Assembly (NCBI GenBank): GCA_022071955.1
Contig: JAJVIM010000028.1
Coordinates: 41,522-88,833, forward strand
Reading direction: 5' to 3'
DNA from: Anaerolineae bacterium
Lineage (GTDB): Bacteria > Chloroflexota > Anaerolineae > 4572-78 > J111
DNA length: 47,312 bases
Shown: positions 1 to 9,400 of the stretch, piece by piece
Numbering within the stretch: the first letter of the stretch is position 1
Layout: every line of letters begins with the position of its first letter
Position numbers and translations under genes: made by a program
The notes under the pieces: generated by a model
Told to the model about the DNA's origin: nothing
Databases searched by the model: none
Seen by the model: the letters and a program-made list of their open reading frames with translations, nothing else

Positions 1-30
1 CCGCTGGGGAGAAGGGGGAGTAAAGCTTCT

Positions 31-73
31 TTGGTGAGATTTTGGGCGGCTACGCCGCCCAAAATCTCACCAA
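31..73. repeat. Perfect 20-bp inverted repeat
   Basis: Arms 31-50 and 54-73 are exact reverse complements around a 3-nt loop (TAC). No gene is visible before 233, so this sits in a spacer. It could be the terminator of a gene lying left of the window or a dispersed palindromic element. There is no U-tract to decide for a terminator. Confidence 0.7.
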
Positions 74-83
74 TTCAGTGTAG

Positions 84-110
84 CCCCCTCCCCAAAAATT
101 GGGGAGGGGG
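84..110. repeat. C/G-rich palindrome, 12-bp arms
   Basis: Arms 84-95 and 99-110 are perfect complements around AAA, followed by a further G-rich run to about 121. C-rich/G-rich hairpins of similar style occur at 10413-10430 and 31017-31042. This suggests a family of intergenic repeats dispersed in the genome rather than a gene-specific site. Confidence 0.6.
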
Positions 111-232
111 TTGGGGGAGGGGCAAATTAATCGCTATTTTTGAGTGCCTGTCCGCCCCTGAACCCAACGTGGACGAAGTACCCGAAGGGTGGAAGGGGAC
201 CGGAGGGATGAGGGGAATCAAGGGGATGAAAA

Positions 233-1963
233 ATGCTCACCGAGCCGATTGTGGCCGGGGCCATACCCGGCCAAATTGCCACCGACACGCTGACCCCGCC
301 GGCGCAGGCCACGCTCGATGCGGCGGTGGCCGTGCTGGCCGCCCACAAAAACGAGTGGGTGCGCCTGTCTGTGGCCGAGCGGCTGGCCCTGCTGGCCGAA
401 ATCACCGCCGACATGCAAGCTGTGGCCGGGGAATGGGTATCGGCCTGTGTTGAGGCCAAAGGCATTGGCGACAATGCTTTTGCCCGGGGCGAGGAATGGC
501 TTTTTCTGGCGGCGGTGTTCCGGCTGCTGCGGCTGCTGCGCCAATCGCTGGCGGAAATTGAGCGCCACGGCGCGCCGCGCCTGCCGGGGCCGCTGACGCA
601 GCGCGACAACGGGCAGGCTATCGCCCCGGTCTTTCCCCAAAGCTGGCTCGACCGGCTGCTGTTTACCGGCACCCGCGCCGAAGTTTGGCTGGAGCCGGAG
701 ACCGCCCCCACTCAGGCCGAATTTTACCGCCGGCCGCCCGCTGCCGGTGCGGTGGTGCTGGTGCTGGGTGCGGGCAATGTTTCGTCGTTGGGGGTGGGCG
801 ATGTGCTGCACGCGCTGTTTGTCAAAGGGCAGGTAGTGCTGCTCAAGCCCAACCCGGTCAACGCCTACCTCGGCCCACTCATCGAGCGCGGTTTCGCGGC
901 GCTCATCCGGCGCGGCTTTTTGCGGCTGGCCTACGGCGGCGCGGCCACGGGCGCGTACCTGGCCCATCACCCCGCCATCGACACCGTTCATTTGACCGGC
1001 TCGGACAAAACACTGGAAGCGATTGTTTTTGGCCCGGATGCCGCCGCGCAAAAAACGGCCCGTCGCCCGCTGCTGGCCAAACCCGTCACCGCCGAGCTGG
1101 GCAATGTGACGCCGATCATCGTTGTCCCCGGCCCGTGGTCGCCCGCCGATGTCACCGCGCAGGCCCAAAAAATCGCCGCCTGGCTGATGGTTAACGCCGG
1201 CTTCAACTGCCTCACCCCGCGGGTTATCATTCAGCACGCCAACTGGCCGCTGCGGGCGGCGCTGCTGGCGGAAATTGAGCGGGTGCTGCGGCAGATTCCC
1301 ACTCGCCCGGCCTATTACCCCGGCGCGGCCCGCCGCCACGCCCGCTTTGTAGCGGCGCATCCCACCGCCCGCCAAATCGGCCCAACGCCGGGCGATCATC
1401 TGCCGTGGACGCTCATCCCCAATGTTGACCCGCGCGACACGGCCAACATTGCCTTTCGCAGCGAGGCTTTTTGCGGATTGATGGCCGAAACGGCGCTGCC
1501 CGCCGCCACCCCCGCCGAATTTCTGGGCCGGGCGGTAGATTTTGCCAACCAAACCCTGTGGGGCACGCTCACCGCCACGCTGCTGGTACACCCCCACTCG
1601 CAGCGAGAGCCGGCGCTGCGGGCCGCCATCGAGCAGGCGCTGGCCGGTTTGCGCTACGGCACGGTGGTGCTCAACCAGTACGGCGGCTACGGCTATTATT
1701 TGATGGTGACGCCGTGGGGCGGTTTTCCCGGACCAGATATTTTTGATGTGCAATCGGGGATTGGCGCGGTTAACAACACGCTGATGTTTGACCGGCCCCA
1801 AAAGGCGGTGATCCGCAGCCCGTTCCGGGCCTGGCCCGACCCGTTTTCGCTGAACTTCCGCCAGTTTGACCGATTTGGCCGGCAACTGGTCCGGTTTGAA
1901 GCCGGCCCCACGCTCGGCAGTACCGCCCGGCTCGGCTGGCGGGTGCTGCGCGGAGTCACTTAG
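233..1963 (+). CDS. Aldehyde dehydrogenase family protein
   Basis: A 576-residue NAD(P)-dependent aldehyde dehydrogenase-superfamily enzyme, which would oxidise an aldehyde to an acid through a thiohemiacetal. The catalytic Cys is C326 in NAGFNCLTPR and the general-base Glu is E288 in AELGN; their spacing of 38 residues is close to the usual 34. Lys in LLKPNPVN and the SEAFCG segment also fit cofactor and active-site loops. It is longer than the usual ~480-500 residues, with an extended N-terminus and C-terminus. The ATG at 233 has an AGGGGA Shine-Dalgarno about 7 nt upstream. No signal peptide is seen. The gene is very GC-rich compared with the right side of the window. The substrate cannot be read from sequence, and no pathway partner is adjacent. 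Confidence 0.85.
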   Translation: MLTEPIVAGAIPGQIATDTLTPPAQATLDAAVAVLAAHKNEWVRLSVAERLALLAEITADMQAVAGEWVSACVEAKGIGDNAFARGEEWLFLAAVFRLLRLLRQSLAEIERHGAPRLPGPLTQRDNGQAIAPVFPQSWLDRLLFTGTRAEVWLEPETAPTQAEFYRRPPAAGAVVLVLGAGNVSSLGVGDVLHALFVKGQVVLLKPNPVNAYLGPLIERGFAALIRRGFLRLAYGGAATGAYLAHHPAIDTVHLTGSDKTLEAIVFGPDAAAQKTARRPLLAKPVTAELGNVTPIIVVPGPWSPADVTAQAQKIAAWLMVNAGFNCLTPRVIIQHANWPLRAALLAEIERVLRQIPTRPAYYPGAARRHARFVAAHPTARQIGPTPGDHLPWTLIPNVDPRDTANIAFRSEAFCGLMAETALPAATPAEFLGRAVDFANQTLWGTLTATLLVHPHSQREPALRAAIEQALAGLRYGTVVLNQYGGYGYYLMVTPWGGFPGPDIFDVQSGIGAVNNTLMFDRPQKAVIRSPFRAWPDPFSLNFRQFDRFGRQLVRFEAGPTLGSTARLGWRVLRGVT

Positions 1964-2066
1964 CCAACAATTCTCAGTTTGCCAAAATTGCGTCATTTTG
2001 AGGGTTAATTTACACCCGGTTTTCAACCGGCGCGCACAACAAAAATATCAATCCAATCCTGAAATC

Positions 2067-2075
2067 TGCTATAAT
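2067..2075 (+). promoter_or_regulatory. Extended -10 promoter, probably leaderless transcript
   Basis: TGCTATAAT is a perfect extended -10 (TGn plus TATAAT). Its TATAAT ends 7 nt before the methyltransferase ATG at 2083, so the expected transcription start falls at about the start codon. No Shine-Dalgarno lies between. The -35 region near 2046-2051 (TATCAA) is poor, as is usual with extended -10 promoters. Confidence 0.55.
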
Positions 2076-2082
2076 TGGGTTT

Positions 2083-2727
2083 ATGAATTGTTGCCGCAGT
2101 TACGAAGCCTGTTTTGATCAATCCACCGCTGCCGATGAACTGAAGACCTACCGGCGGCGTGGCCCTACCCGGCAGACCCGCTGTTTGCTCGACACGCTCC
2201 GGCAGCAGGGTGTCGATGGGTTGTCGCTGCTCGATATTGGCGGGGGGATTGGAGCCATCCAGCACGAACTGTTGCGCGCCGGGGCCAGCCGGGCCACCCA
2301 CGTGGATGCGTCATCGGCCTATTTGCGCGCCTCCCAAGCTGAGGCCGAACGGCAGGGCCACAGCGACCGCACCGCCTACCTTCACGGCGATTTTGTGCAA
2401 TTGGCGGCGCAGGTTGAGCCGGCCGACATTGTGACGCTGGACCGGGTGCTGTGCTGTTACCACAATATGCCGGCTTTGGTGCGCGCTTCTGCGGCCTGCG
2501 CGCGGCGCTGGTACGGGCTGGTATTTCCGCGTGATACCTGGTGGGTAAAACTGGGCGTGCCGCTGCTTAATTTCTTTTTGGGCTTGCGCCGCGAGCCGTT
2601 CAAGGTGTTTGTTCACCCTACTGCTGCTGTTGATGCGCTGGCGCGGGAGCAGGGGTTTGTGCCGGTGCGGCATCGCCGTTTCTGGTTGTGGCAGGTGTTG
2701 ATTTACCAGCGGCAGGATACCGATTGA
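2083..2727 (+). CDS. Class I SAM-dependent methyltransferase
   Basis: A 214-residue Rossmann-fold methyltransferase. Motif I is LLDIGGGIG (about residues 46-54), followed by the acidic end of beta-2 in THVDAS and by LDRVLCCY, which fits motif IV. The C-terminal third holds a hydrophobic stretch (VPLLNFFLGL) and ends in a basic/aromatic segment. Its organisation resembles small O- or C-methyltransferases of the ubiE/Mg-protoporphyrin methyltransferase type, but the substrate cannot be assigned. The ATG at 2083 has no Shine-Dalgarno and lies directly behind a perfect extended -10 box, which suggests leaderless translation. It is convergent with the gene ending at 2797. Confidence 0.8.
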   Translation: MNCCRSYEACFDQSTAADELKTYRRRGPTRQTRCLLDTLRQQGVDGLSLLDIGGGIGAIQHELLRAGASRATHVDASSAYLRASQAEAERQGHSDRTAYLHGDFVQLAAQVEPADIVTLDRVLCCYHNMPALVRASAACARRWYGLVFPRDTWWVKLGVPLLNFFLGLRREPFKVFVHPTAAVDALAREQGFVPVRHRRFWLWQVLIYQRQDTD

Positions 2728-2796
2728 GCGGGCATGCGATTTTAAACCCGAAAAGGTACGGCGCAACGCCCGTTGTTTTTTAAAAAACGGAGATGG

Positions 2797-5700
2797 CTAC
2801 ATTTGGGCTAAAGCGGCGTGGGCCTGCTGCAACTGCTGTTTTGCGCCCAGCCGTTCAAACAGACCGGCAGCCGTTTCAAACGCAACTGTCGCCTCGTTTT
2901 TTGTTTGCGCCCGGTACAGCCGGCCCAATTCCAGCCAAATCTGCCCCTGCTGGTAGGGGTCGCAGCGAGCCTGGCTCAGCTTTAACGCTTCCTGCAACAG
3001 CGGTTCGGCGGTTTCAAATTGACCGCTGCGCCGCTGCAAACTGCCCAGCACCCGCAAACAGTCCGGCTCTTTTTGGCTGAGGCCGGCCTGCCGGGCCTCG
3101 GCCAGCGCGGTCTCGGCGGCTTGCAGCGCTTCAGGCAGGCGGTTGTTGTCCGCCCGGATCAGCGCTTTGACCCAATGGCCCTCAACCTGAATCTCAGAAC
3201 TGCCAATTGCGCCGGCCAGGGCCAGCGCCAGATCAGTGTGACGGCCGGCTTTGGCAAAACGGGCCTGGGCCAGGGCCAGTTGCGCCAGATTCAGTTCTGT
3301 TTGGGCTGTGCCCCAACTGTCGCCCAGCCGCTGGCGGATGGTCAGGGCCGTTTCCAACTCCTGTTGGGCGCGCGGGTAATCACCCATCGCCAGAGAAAGC
3401 AGGCCCAGATTGTCAAAGTTAATGGCCTGCCCTTCGGGGTTGCCAATTGTTTGATGGATGGCCTGCGCCTGTTCATAATAGTGAACGGCCTCGGACCAAT
3501 TGCCGCGCTGGTAAGATAAAATGCCAAGGTTACCGTAGGCAATGGCTACCCCCCACATATAACCAACCTGATCGTAAAGCTGCATACTCAACCGAACATT
3601 ATCGATGGCCTGCTCCAGCCGGCCCTGCTGCCAGGCGATGCCGCCCAGAGTGTTGTAGAGGCTGGCCAGCGTGATTGGATCGGCGACGGTTTCAACTGGC
3701 ACAGCCTCGGTGGTTGAGAGCGCCACAGCCAGCGCTATGTCCAGTTGCCCTTTGCGAAAATGAATCCAGGCAATGCGGTCAAGCAGAGCGCGGTGAACCG
3801 TTGAATCGGGTTGGGTAGCGGCATCCCCCAAAAGTTGAATCCCCACGTCCAAATAACGCAGCGCCGCCTCGTAAGAGCCTTCGCGCTGGCGAACGTCGGC
3901 CATCTGGCGCAAACTTTCAACAAGGATCGTCTGCACCGGGCCGGGCTGCACCGCCAGGGCAGAATACCACAAATTGTGCAGAGTCTCGGTCAAAATTTTA
4001 CCGGCATCGGTCAGTTCGCCTACAAATTTCAGGGCATTCCCCAAACCGAGTCTGGCCCGGAAAAACGGTTCGGGGTTTTGGGCGGGCTGGGGCGGCAAAA
4101 TCCGGATTGCCCGCCGAAAATGTTTGATGGCCGTTTCATAAGCGCAGCGACCGGCGGCATTTTCTCCGGCTGTAATCAGGTACGGAACAGCCTTAACCGG
4201 GAAAGTGCTCTCGCTGTAATGATAGGCCAGCACCTCGGCCTGCTCTTCCGGCAGCCAAAGCGGGCTGCACTCGATGGCCTGGGCAATTTGGGTGTGGATT
4301 TTGCTGCGGTCACGCCTGATCAGAGCCTGGTAAATGGTTTCCTGCTGCAACGTGTGCTGAAAAGCGTAGCCGGGAACCGAACGAAACGGGTGGGCCAACA
4401 GAAACTGGCGAGCCACAAGCTCATCAAACTGGGCGGTGGTTGCCTCCGGCGGCGCATCGTTGATTACCTGCATTAACGGCAGCGGAAAGGCCGAGCCAAA
4501 CACGGCTGCTTTGTAGAGGGTTCGTTTCATTCCTTCCGGCAAACGATCAAACCGGGCCAGAATCAGGCCCCGGATGGTTCCCGGCACGGTATTGAGAAAT
4601 TCACCGGCCTGTGGCGTGACCACCCAATTGTTGGAGCGCGACTCCCGTTTGAGTCCGCCCTGCTCGATGAGCATTCTGATAATTTCCTGCAAAAAAAGCG
4701 GGTTGCCGCCGGCACGCTCAATGATTTGCTGTTTGAGGTTGAGCAAATCGCTGCTTCGCTGGGCAAACAGGTGGTCAACCAGCAGCCAGGCCTCTTGCTC
4801 GGTTAGCGGTTGTAGCTGGATATCGATGAGCCGTTTGTGGTTTTGCTGCACGGTTTCAATGAGTGGGCGCAGCGTGGTTTGGCGTTCAAAGCTGCGGGTA
4901 ACAAACACCAGCAGCAGCGGCGCATCGGTAACCGATTGGCTGAGATATTCCAGAAAATCGCGTGACGCCGGGTCAACAAGCTGCATATTTTCAAAAATAA
5001 GGACCAATGTTTGTTGACGGGCCACCGTTAGCAAAACCTGCCGGAAAGCGGCGTAAGTTTGCCGCCGCAGCATTGTTGCATCCAACTGGTGCAAATGGCT
5101 GTTGGCCTGGGCCTCAACCGATTCTAACCCCAGGCCGTAGGTCAGATAATGGATAAGGTCTGAGCCGGCCAGATTCAGCGCCTCTAATTTGGTTTGGAGT
5201 TGCTGCTGCACCGCCGGCGGATGAGTGGCAACCAGCCCGAGCAACTCACGCATCACCGAAGTCACCACCCACAACGGCGTAGAACGGGCAAAGGTAACGC
5301 ACTCACCCTGATAACATTGCGCGTCGGCCTGGGCCAGTGCCCGCCGAAACTCGGTGACAAGCCGGCTTTTGCCCAGGCCGGCTTCGCCGGATACCAGTAC
5401 AATTCGGCTTTGCCGCTGTTGGGCGGCCTCGGTGAATGCTTTTTTCAATCGGAGCAAATCATTGGCCCGACCAGTCAGCGGCGTGTTTTTGGGCAGCGTG
5501 CTCCCGGCCAGTTTTTCACCAATTCGAAGGGGTTGAAAAAGCTGAACGGTTTCAGCGCGACCTTCCAGCCGCAGAGAAGGGCCTGGCTGAAACTCAAATT
5601 CCGGCCAAACCCGCTGGTAAGTTTCGTAACTAACCAGAACCGTCCCCGGTTTGGCCGTTTCTTGCACCGCCTGCGCCAAATTGACAGTTTCACCAATGAC

Positions 5701-6405
5701 GGTGTAATCCTGGTGCAGTTTGTTGCCAACCAGCCCGGCCACTACAAAACCGGTATTGATGCCGATGGCCAATTTAATCGCCAGCCCTGTTTCCTGTCTG
5801 AGCCGTTCCTGCCAGGGTTGCAGGGCAGTTTGAATTTCCAGCGCCGCCCGAACCGCCCGTTCCGGGTCATTTTCGTGAGTGATCGGCGCGCCAAACAGGG
5901 CCACTGCCCCATCGCCGGTAAATTTGTCGATGGTGCCTTCATAGCCATCAATAACCGCCGTGACCCATTGCAGGGCTTCATCTTTGGCAAAAAACAGCGT
6001 TTCCTCATCAAGTGCCAGGCCCCAATTGTGCGAGCCAACAAACCGGAGGCACAAAACGGTCACCTCTCGCCGTTCGCCAAGTGCTTCTTCTGAACCAACC
6101 GCAATTTTGGCCGCCAGCGGCCGGGGAATGAGCGCCTGAACATTTTTCAACACTAACTGCCCGCGCCCATCGGCAGGCGATACTGCTGCCGCGCCCGATA
6201 ATTGCGCCCCACACTGCGGGCAAAACTTACTGCCAGAAATAACCAGTTGCCGGCAAACGGGGCAATTTGTACCCCGGCTGGCGGCGCAATTAAAACAAAA
6301 TCCGGCATCGTCGGCATTATGATGACCGCACGCCGGACAAAACCAACCGTTGTGGTGGCCGGAGGGCTTGGTTTGATTGGGTTTGGCAGTTAAATAACTC
6401 AGCAT
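2797..6405 (-). CDS. Zinc-ribbon / degenerate class III cyclase / AAA ATPase / TPR protein
   Basis: 1202 residues. The order is two zinc ribbons (CPAC..CFNC at 23-40; CPVC..CPQC at 48-65), a class III nucleotidyl cyclase domain (about 113-290), a P-loop ATPase (Walker A GEAGLGKS 341-348), and TPR-like helical repeats to the C-terminus. The cyclase domain appears inactive. The first metal-binding Asp is Arg (R121 in VTVLCLRFVG), and the transition-state Arg of the NLAxR motif is Ala (A246). The second metal Asp is kept (D165 in FTGDG). The Walker B region reads FENMQLVD where the downstream paralog has FEDLHWID. It is therefore probably a signalling scaffold or regulatory partner of the intact paralog at 6488-10291, which has the same domain order. 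The gap between them is 82 bp. The start has only a weak Shine-Dalgarno. Confidence 0.85.
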   Translation of the reverse strand: MLSYLTAKPNQTKPSGHHNGWFCPACGHHNADDAGFCFNCAASRGTNCPVCRQLVISGSKFCPQCGAQLSGAAAVSPADGRGQLVLKNVQALIPRPLAAKIAVGSEEALGERREVTVLCLRFVGSHNWGLALDEETLFFAKDEALQWVTAVIDGYEGTIDKFTGDGAVALFGAPITHENDPERAVRAALEIQTALQPWQERLRQETGLAIKLAIGINTGFVVAGLVGNKLHQDYTVIGETVNLAQAVQETAKPGTVLVSYETYQRVWPEFEFQPGPSLRLEGRAETVQLFQPLRIGEKLAGSTLPKNTPLTGRANDLLRLKKAFTEAAQQRQSRIVLVSGEAGLGKSRLVTEFRRALAQADAQCYQGECVTFARSTPLWVVTSVMRELLGLVATHPPAVQQQLQTKLEALNLAGSDLIHYLTYGLGLESVEAQANSHLHQLDATMLRRQTYAAFRQVLLTVARQQTLVLIFENMQLVDPASRDFLEYLSQSVTDAPLLLVFVTRSFERQTTLRPLIETVQQNHKRLIDIQLQPLTEQEAWLLVDHLFAQRSSDLLNLKQQIIERAGGNPLFLQEIIRMLIEQGGLKRESRSNNWVVTPQAGEFLNTVPGTIRGLILARFDRLPEGMKRTLYKAAVFGSAFPLPLMQVINDAPPEATTAQFDELVARQFLLAHPFRSVPGYAFQHTLQQETIYQALIRRDRSKIHTQIAQAIECSPLWLPEEQAEVLAYHYSESTFPVKAVPYLITAGENAAGRCAYETAIKHFRRAIRILPPQPAQNPEPFFRARLGLGNALKFVGELTDAGKILTETLHNLWYSALAVQPGPVQTILVESLRQMADVRQREGSYEAALRYLDVGIQLLGDAATQPDSTVHRALLDRIAWIHFRKGQLDIALAVALSTTEAVPVETVADPITLASLYNTLGGIAWQQGRLEQAIDNVRLSMQLYDQVGYMWGVAIAYGNLGILSYQRGNWSEAVHYYEQAQAIHQTIGNPEGQAINFDNLGLLSLAMGDYPRAQQELETALTIRQRLGDSWGTAQTELNLAQLALAQARFAKAGRHTDLALALAGAIGSSEIQVEGHWVKALIRADNNRLPEALQAAETALAEARQAGLSQKEPDCLRVLGSLQRRSGQFETAEPLLQEALKLSQARCDPYQQGQIWLELGRLYRAQTKNEATVAFETAAGLFERLGAKQQLQQAHAALAQM

Positions 6406-6487
6406 CGGCAGGCCTATCGATGGCTATCGGCTTCCGGTCAACTTGGGAGAAGCCATGCGGATTGGGTTTTGCATCCGGAAATACTGC

Positions 6488-9400
6488 TCAACTTTCGCTT
6501 TGAATCTGGTAGAGAAGACTCTGAGCCTGGGTTAAATCATGGGCAGCACCAAGGGTTTGAAATAGTTCGATGGCTTCCGTGAGCGCGGCGAGCGCCTGCT
6601 GATGCATAGCCGCGGGCTGGCCCAACTGCACCCAACTGGAATGGGTTACCCGAGCCAGTTCTACCAGCGCCAACCCCTGGCGGTAAGGGTCGCGCTGGCC
6701 GCGGGCCAGCTCAATCGACTGGCGAAGCAGCGTTTCTGCGCCGGAGCAATCGCCGGCCAGGCCGGAGATAATGCCCAGGGCGTACAGGCATTCCGTTTCT
6801 TTTTCTGACAGGCCATTGGTGCGGGCCAATCCCAGCGCCTGCCCGGCCAGTTTAAGCCCGGTTTCAATCTCTTTCTGGCCTTTGGCCTGGCCAATAGCCA
6901 GCAACCACCGAGCCTGAATCTGAAGCTCAAAGCTGCCAATGGTATCGGCCACGGCCAGGGCCGTTTCGGCGTAATAGGTAACCTCTGGCCAATTCCCCTG
7001 AGCCAGCGCCAAACTGGCCAGGTTTACCTGCGATTGAGCGGTACCCCAGGCATCGCCCAATCGCCGCCGAATAGTCAGGCCGGCCTCCAAATCTTTTTTG
7101 GCGCTCTCGTGCTGGCCCATTGTCATGCGGAGCGTGCCCAGGTTATCCAGATTGCTGGCCTGATTTTGTAAATCTCCGGTAATTTGATGCAGTTCAAAGG
7201 CGCGTTGATAGCGCTCAACGGCTTTGGGCCACTCGCCCTGAACATCGTGGAGGATGCCTAAATTGCCGTGAACAATGGCCACACCCCAGGTATAACCAAT
7301 ACTTTTGTAAAGGTCCAGGCTTTTTTCAACAAACGTTGCCGCCTGCGGCAGATCACCAAGCTGCCACGAGACTCCTCCGAGGGTGTTGTAAAGACTGGCC
7401 AGTTTGATTGGGTCTGCGGTTCCATCGTTTTGGGCATTGTTAATGGCGGCCTGAGCCAGATTGAACGCTTCATCCAACTGCCCCTGCCGAAAGCGGGTCC
7501 AGGCCAGCCGGTCTAACAAAGCCCGCCACAGATGCGGCTGCTCCTGAGAGCCATCTTCACCCAACACCTGCAGGCCGGCTTCCAGATAGGACAGGGCGGC
7601 ATCATAAACTCCTTCGCGCTGGCGAATGTCGGCCAACTGCTGCAAACATTCAACCAAAATGGGCCAGAGCGACGCCGAGTTGGCTGACAGGCTCGACTCC
7701 CACAGGTAATTTAGCGCCGCTGCCAGCACTTTGGTTGCTTCAGTAAACTCGCCCAAAAATTTAAGGGCTGTTCCCAAACCGATGCGCACCCGGAAAAATT
7801 GGGGGGCGTTTCCGTTTGGTTTATCCGGCAGCAGCCACATGGCCTGCCTGTAATTTTTTACGGCGGTCTCGTTGGCGCAGCGACGAGCGGCATTGTCGGC
7901 GGCGGTGATGAGGTAGGGAATGGCCCGGACCGGGGTAGTGCTTTCTACAAAGTGATAGGCCAGCGCCTCTGCCCGTTCATCCGCGTGCCAGATGTTGTTT
8001 TGTTCAATCGCTTCGGCCGCCTCGGTGTGAATGCGCTGGCAATCCTGCTTGAGCAGCGTGCCGTAAATAGTTTCCTGCACCAGCGCGTGCCGAAAAATAT
8101 ACCCCGCTTTTGAGCGAATTGGCCGGGCCACAAGAAACTGTCTGCGGGCCAGTTCGTGAAGGTGGCTCTCCAGCGCCAGAGGGTTAATATCGGTGAGGTG
8201 CGGCAACAGCTCGGCCGGAAAAACATTGCCCAAAACCGCGGCGTTTTGGAGAGTTTGCCGCAGGCTTGCGGGCAGTTGATCAAAGCGGGCCAAAATCAAA
8301 TCCTTAACCGTGCCCGGCACAGACTGGATCAGGCCAAACGCCGCGGGCGTAAAACGACAGATGCCTTCGGTGCAAACCAGCCCGCCCTGGTCAATCAGCA
8401 TGCGCACAATCTCTTCGATGTAGAGCGGGTTGCCTTCGGCCCGTTCGGCAATTTTTTGCTTCAGCATTTGAGCTTCAGCCGAAGCCTGGCCAACAAGCTG
8501 GTCAACCAGGAGTTGGCCCTCAATTTCAGACAGCGGGTGAAGTTGCAGGTCAACCAGCCGGCCCGGTTCCTGTTGAGCCGCGGCAAGCAGCGGTTGCAGT
8601 GTGGTTTCGCGCTCGGCCTGGCGAGAGACCAGCAGCAACAGCAGCGGCTCGTCGATGGTGGTTTGGATAAAGTGCTCCAAAAACTCTTTGGAGGCCGGGT
8701 CAATCCAGTGCAAGTCTTCAAAGATGAACACAGTTAACGACCGGTAGGCCTCGGTTAACAACAGTTGGCGGAGGGCGCTGTGGGTTTGCTTTTGCAGCAT
8801 GGCGGCGTCCATGTACGCCAGCCTGGCTTCAATTTCCGGGTCCTGTTGTTCAAAGCCCAGCAGGTGGAGCAGATAGGGCGCGATTTCGTGATCAACCAGC
8901 TTGCGCCGGGCCAAAAACGACAGCAACGCTTCACGCTGAGCTTCCCGCGAGTCTGGCTCGGCCAGGCCGGCTATTTGCCGGACAATTTCAACCGCAAGCC
9001 ACAAGGGAGTAGTGCTGGTGTAGGCCTGGCAGCCACCCTGAATAATTCTGACGCCCGGGTTGGCCAGGGATTGCTGAAATTCGGAAATCAGCCTGCTTTT
9101 GCCCACGCCGGCGTCGCCGGTAATCAACCCAATCCGGGCGTGCCCCTGTTGCATCGCGGCAAAGGCGGTTTGAAGTTGCAGCAGTTCCGTAGACCGGCCA
9201 ATCATCGGCACTCTCAGGCCGGACAGTCCCCGCAGCGACAGCGCCTCTTTGCGCAGCCCGAGCGGGCGAAACGCCGTAACGGCTTCGGGGAAGCCTTTGA
9301 GTTCAATTGGCGGCAAGGTTTCGTAATCAAACAGGGGTTGGGTGCGCTGGTAGGTTGCGGCGCTAACAAGAATGGTTCCGGGCTGGGCCGCCGTTTCGAG

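Noticed and set aside
218..2026. Long open frame on the minus strand opposite the aldehyde dehydrogenase
   Set aside because: A shadow frame of a GC-rich gene: its product is low-complexity Arg/Gly/Gln with no domain, while the plus-strand product has a complete ALDH active site.
2769..2790. T-run/A-run palindrome between the convergent genes as bidirectional terminator
   Set aside because: The stem is A/T only with wobble ends and no GC-rich part, too weak to call.
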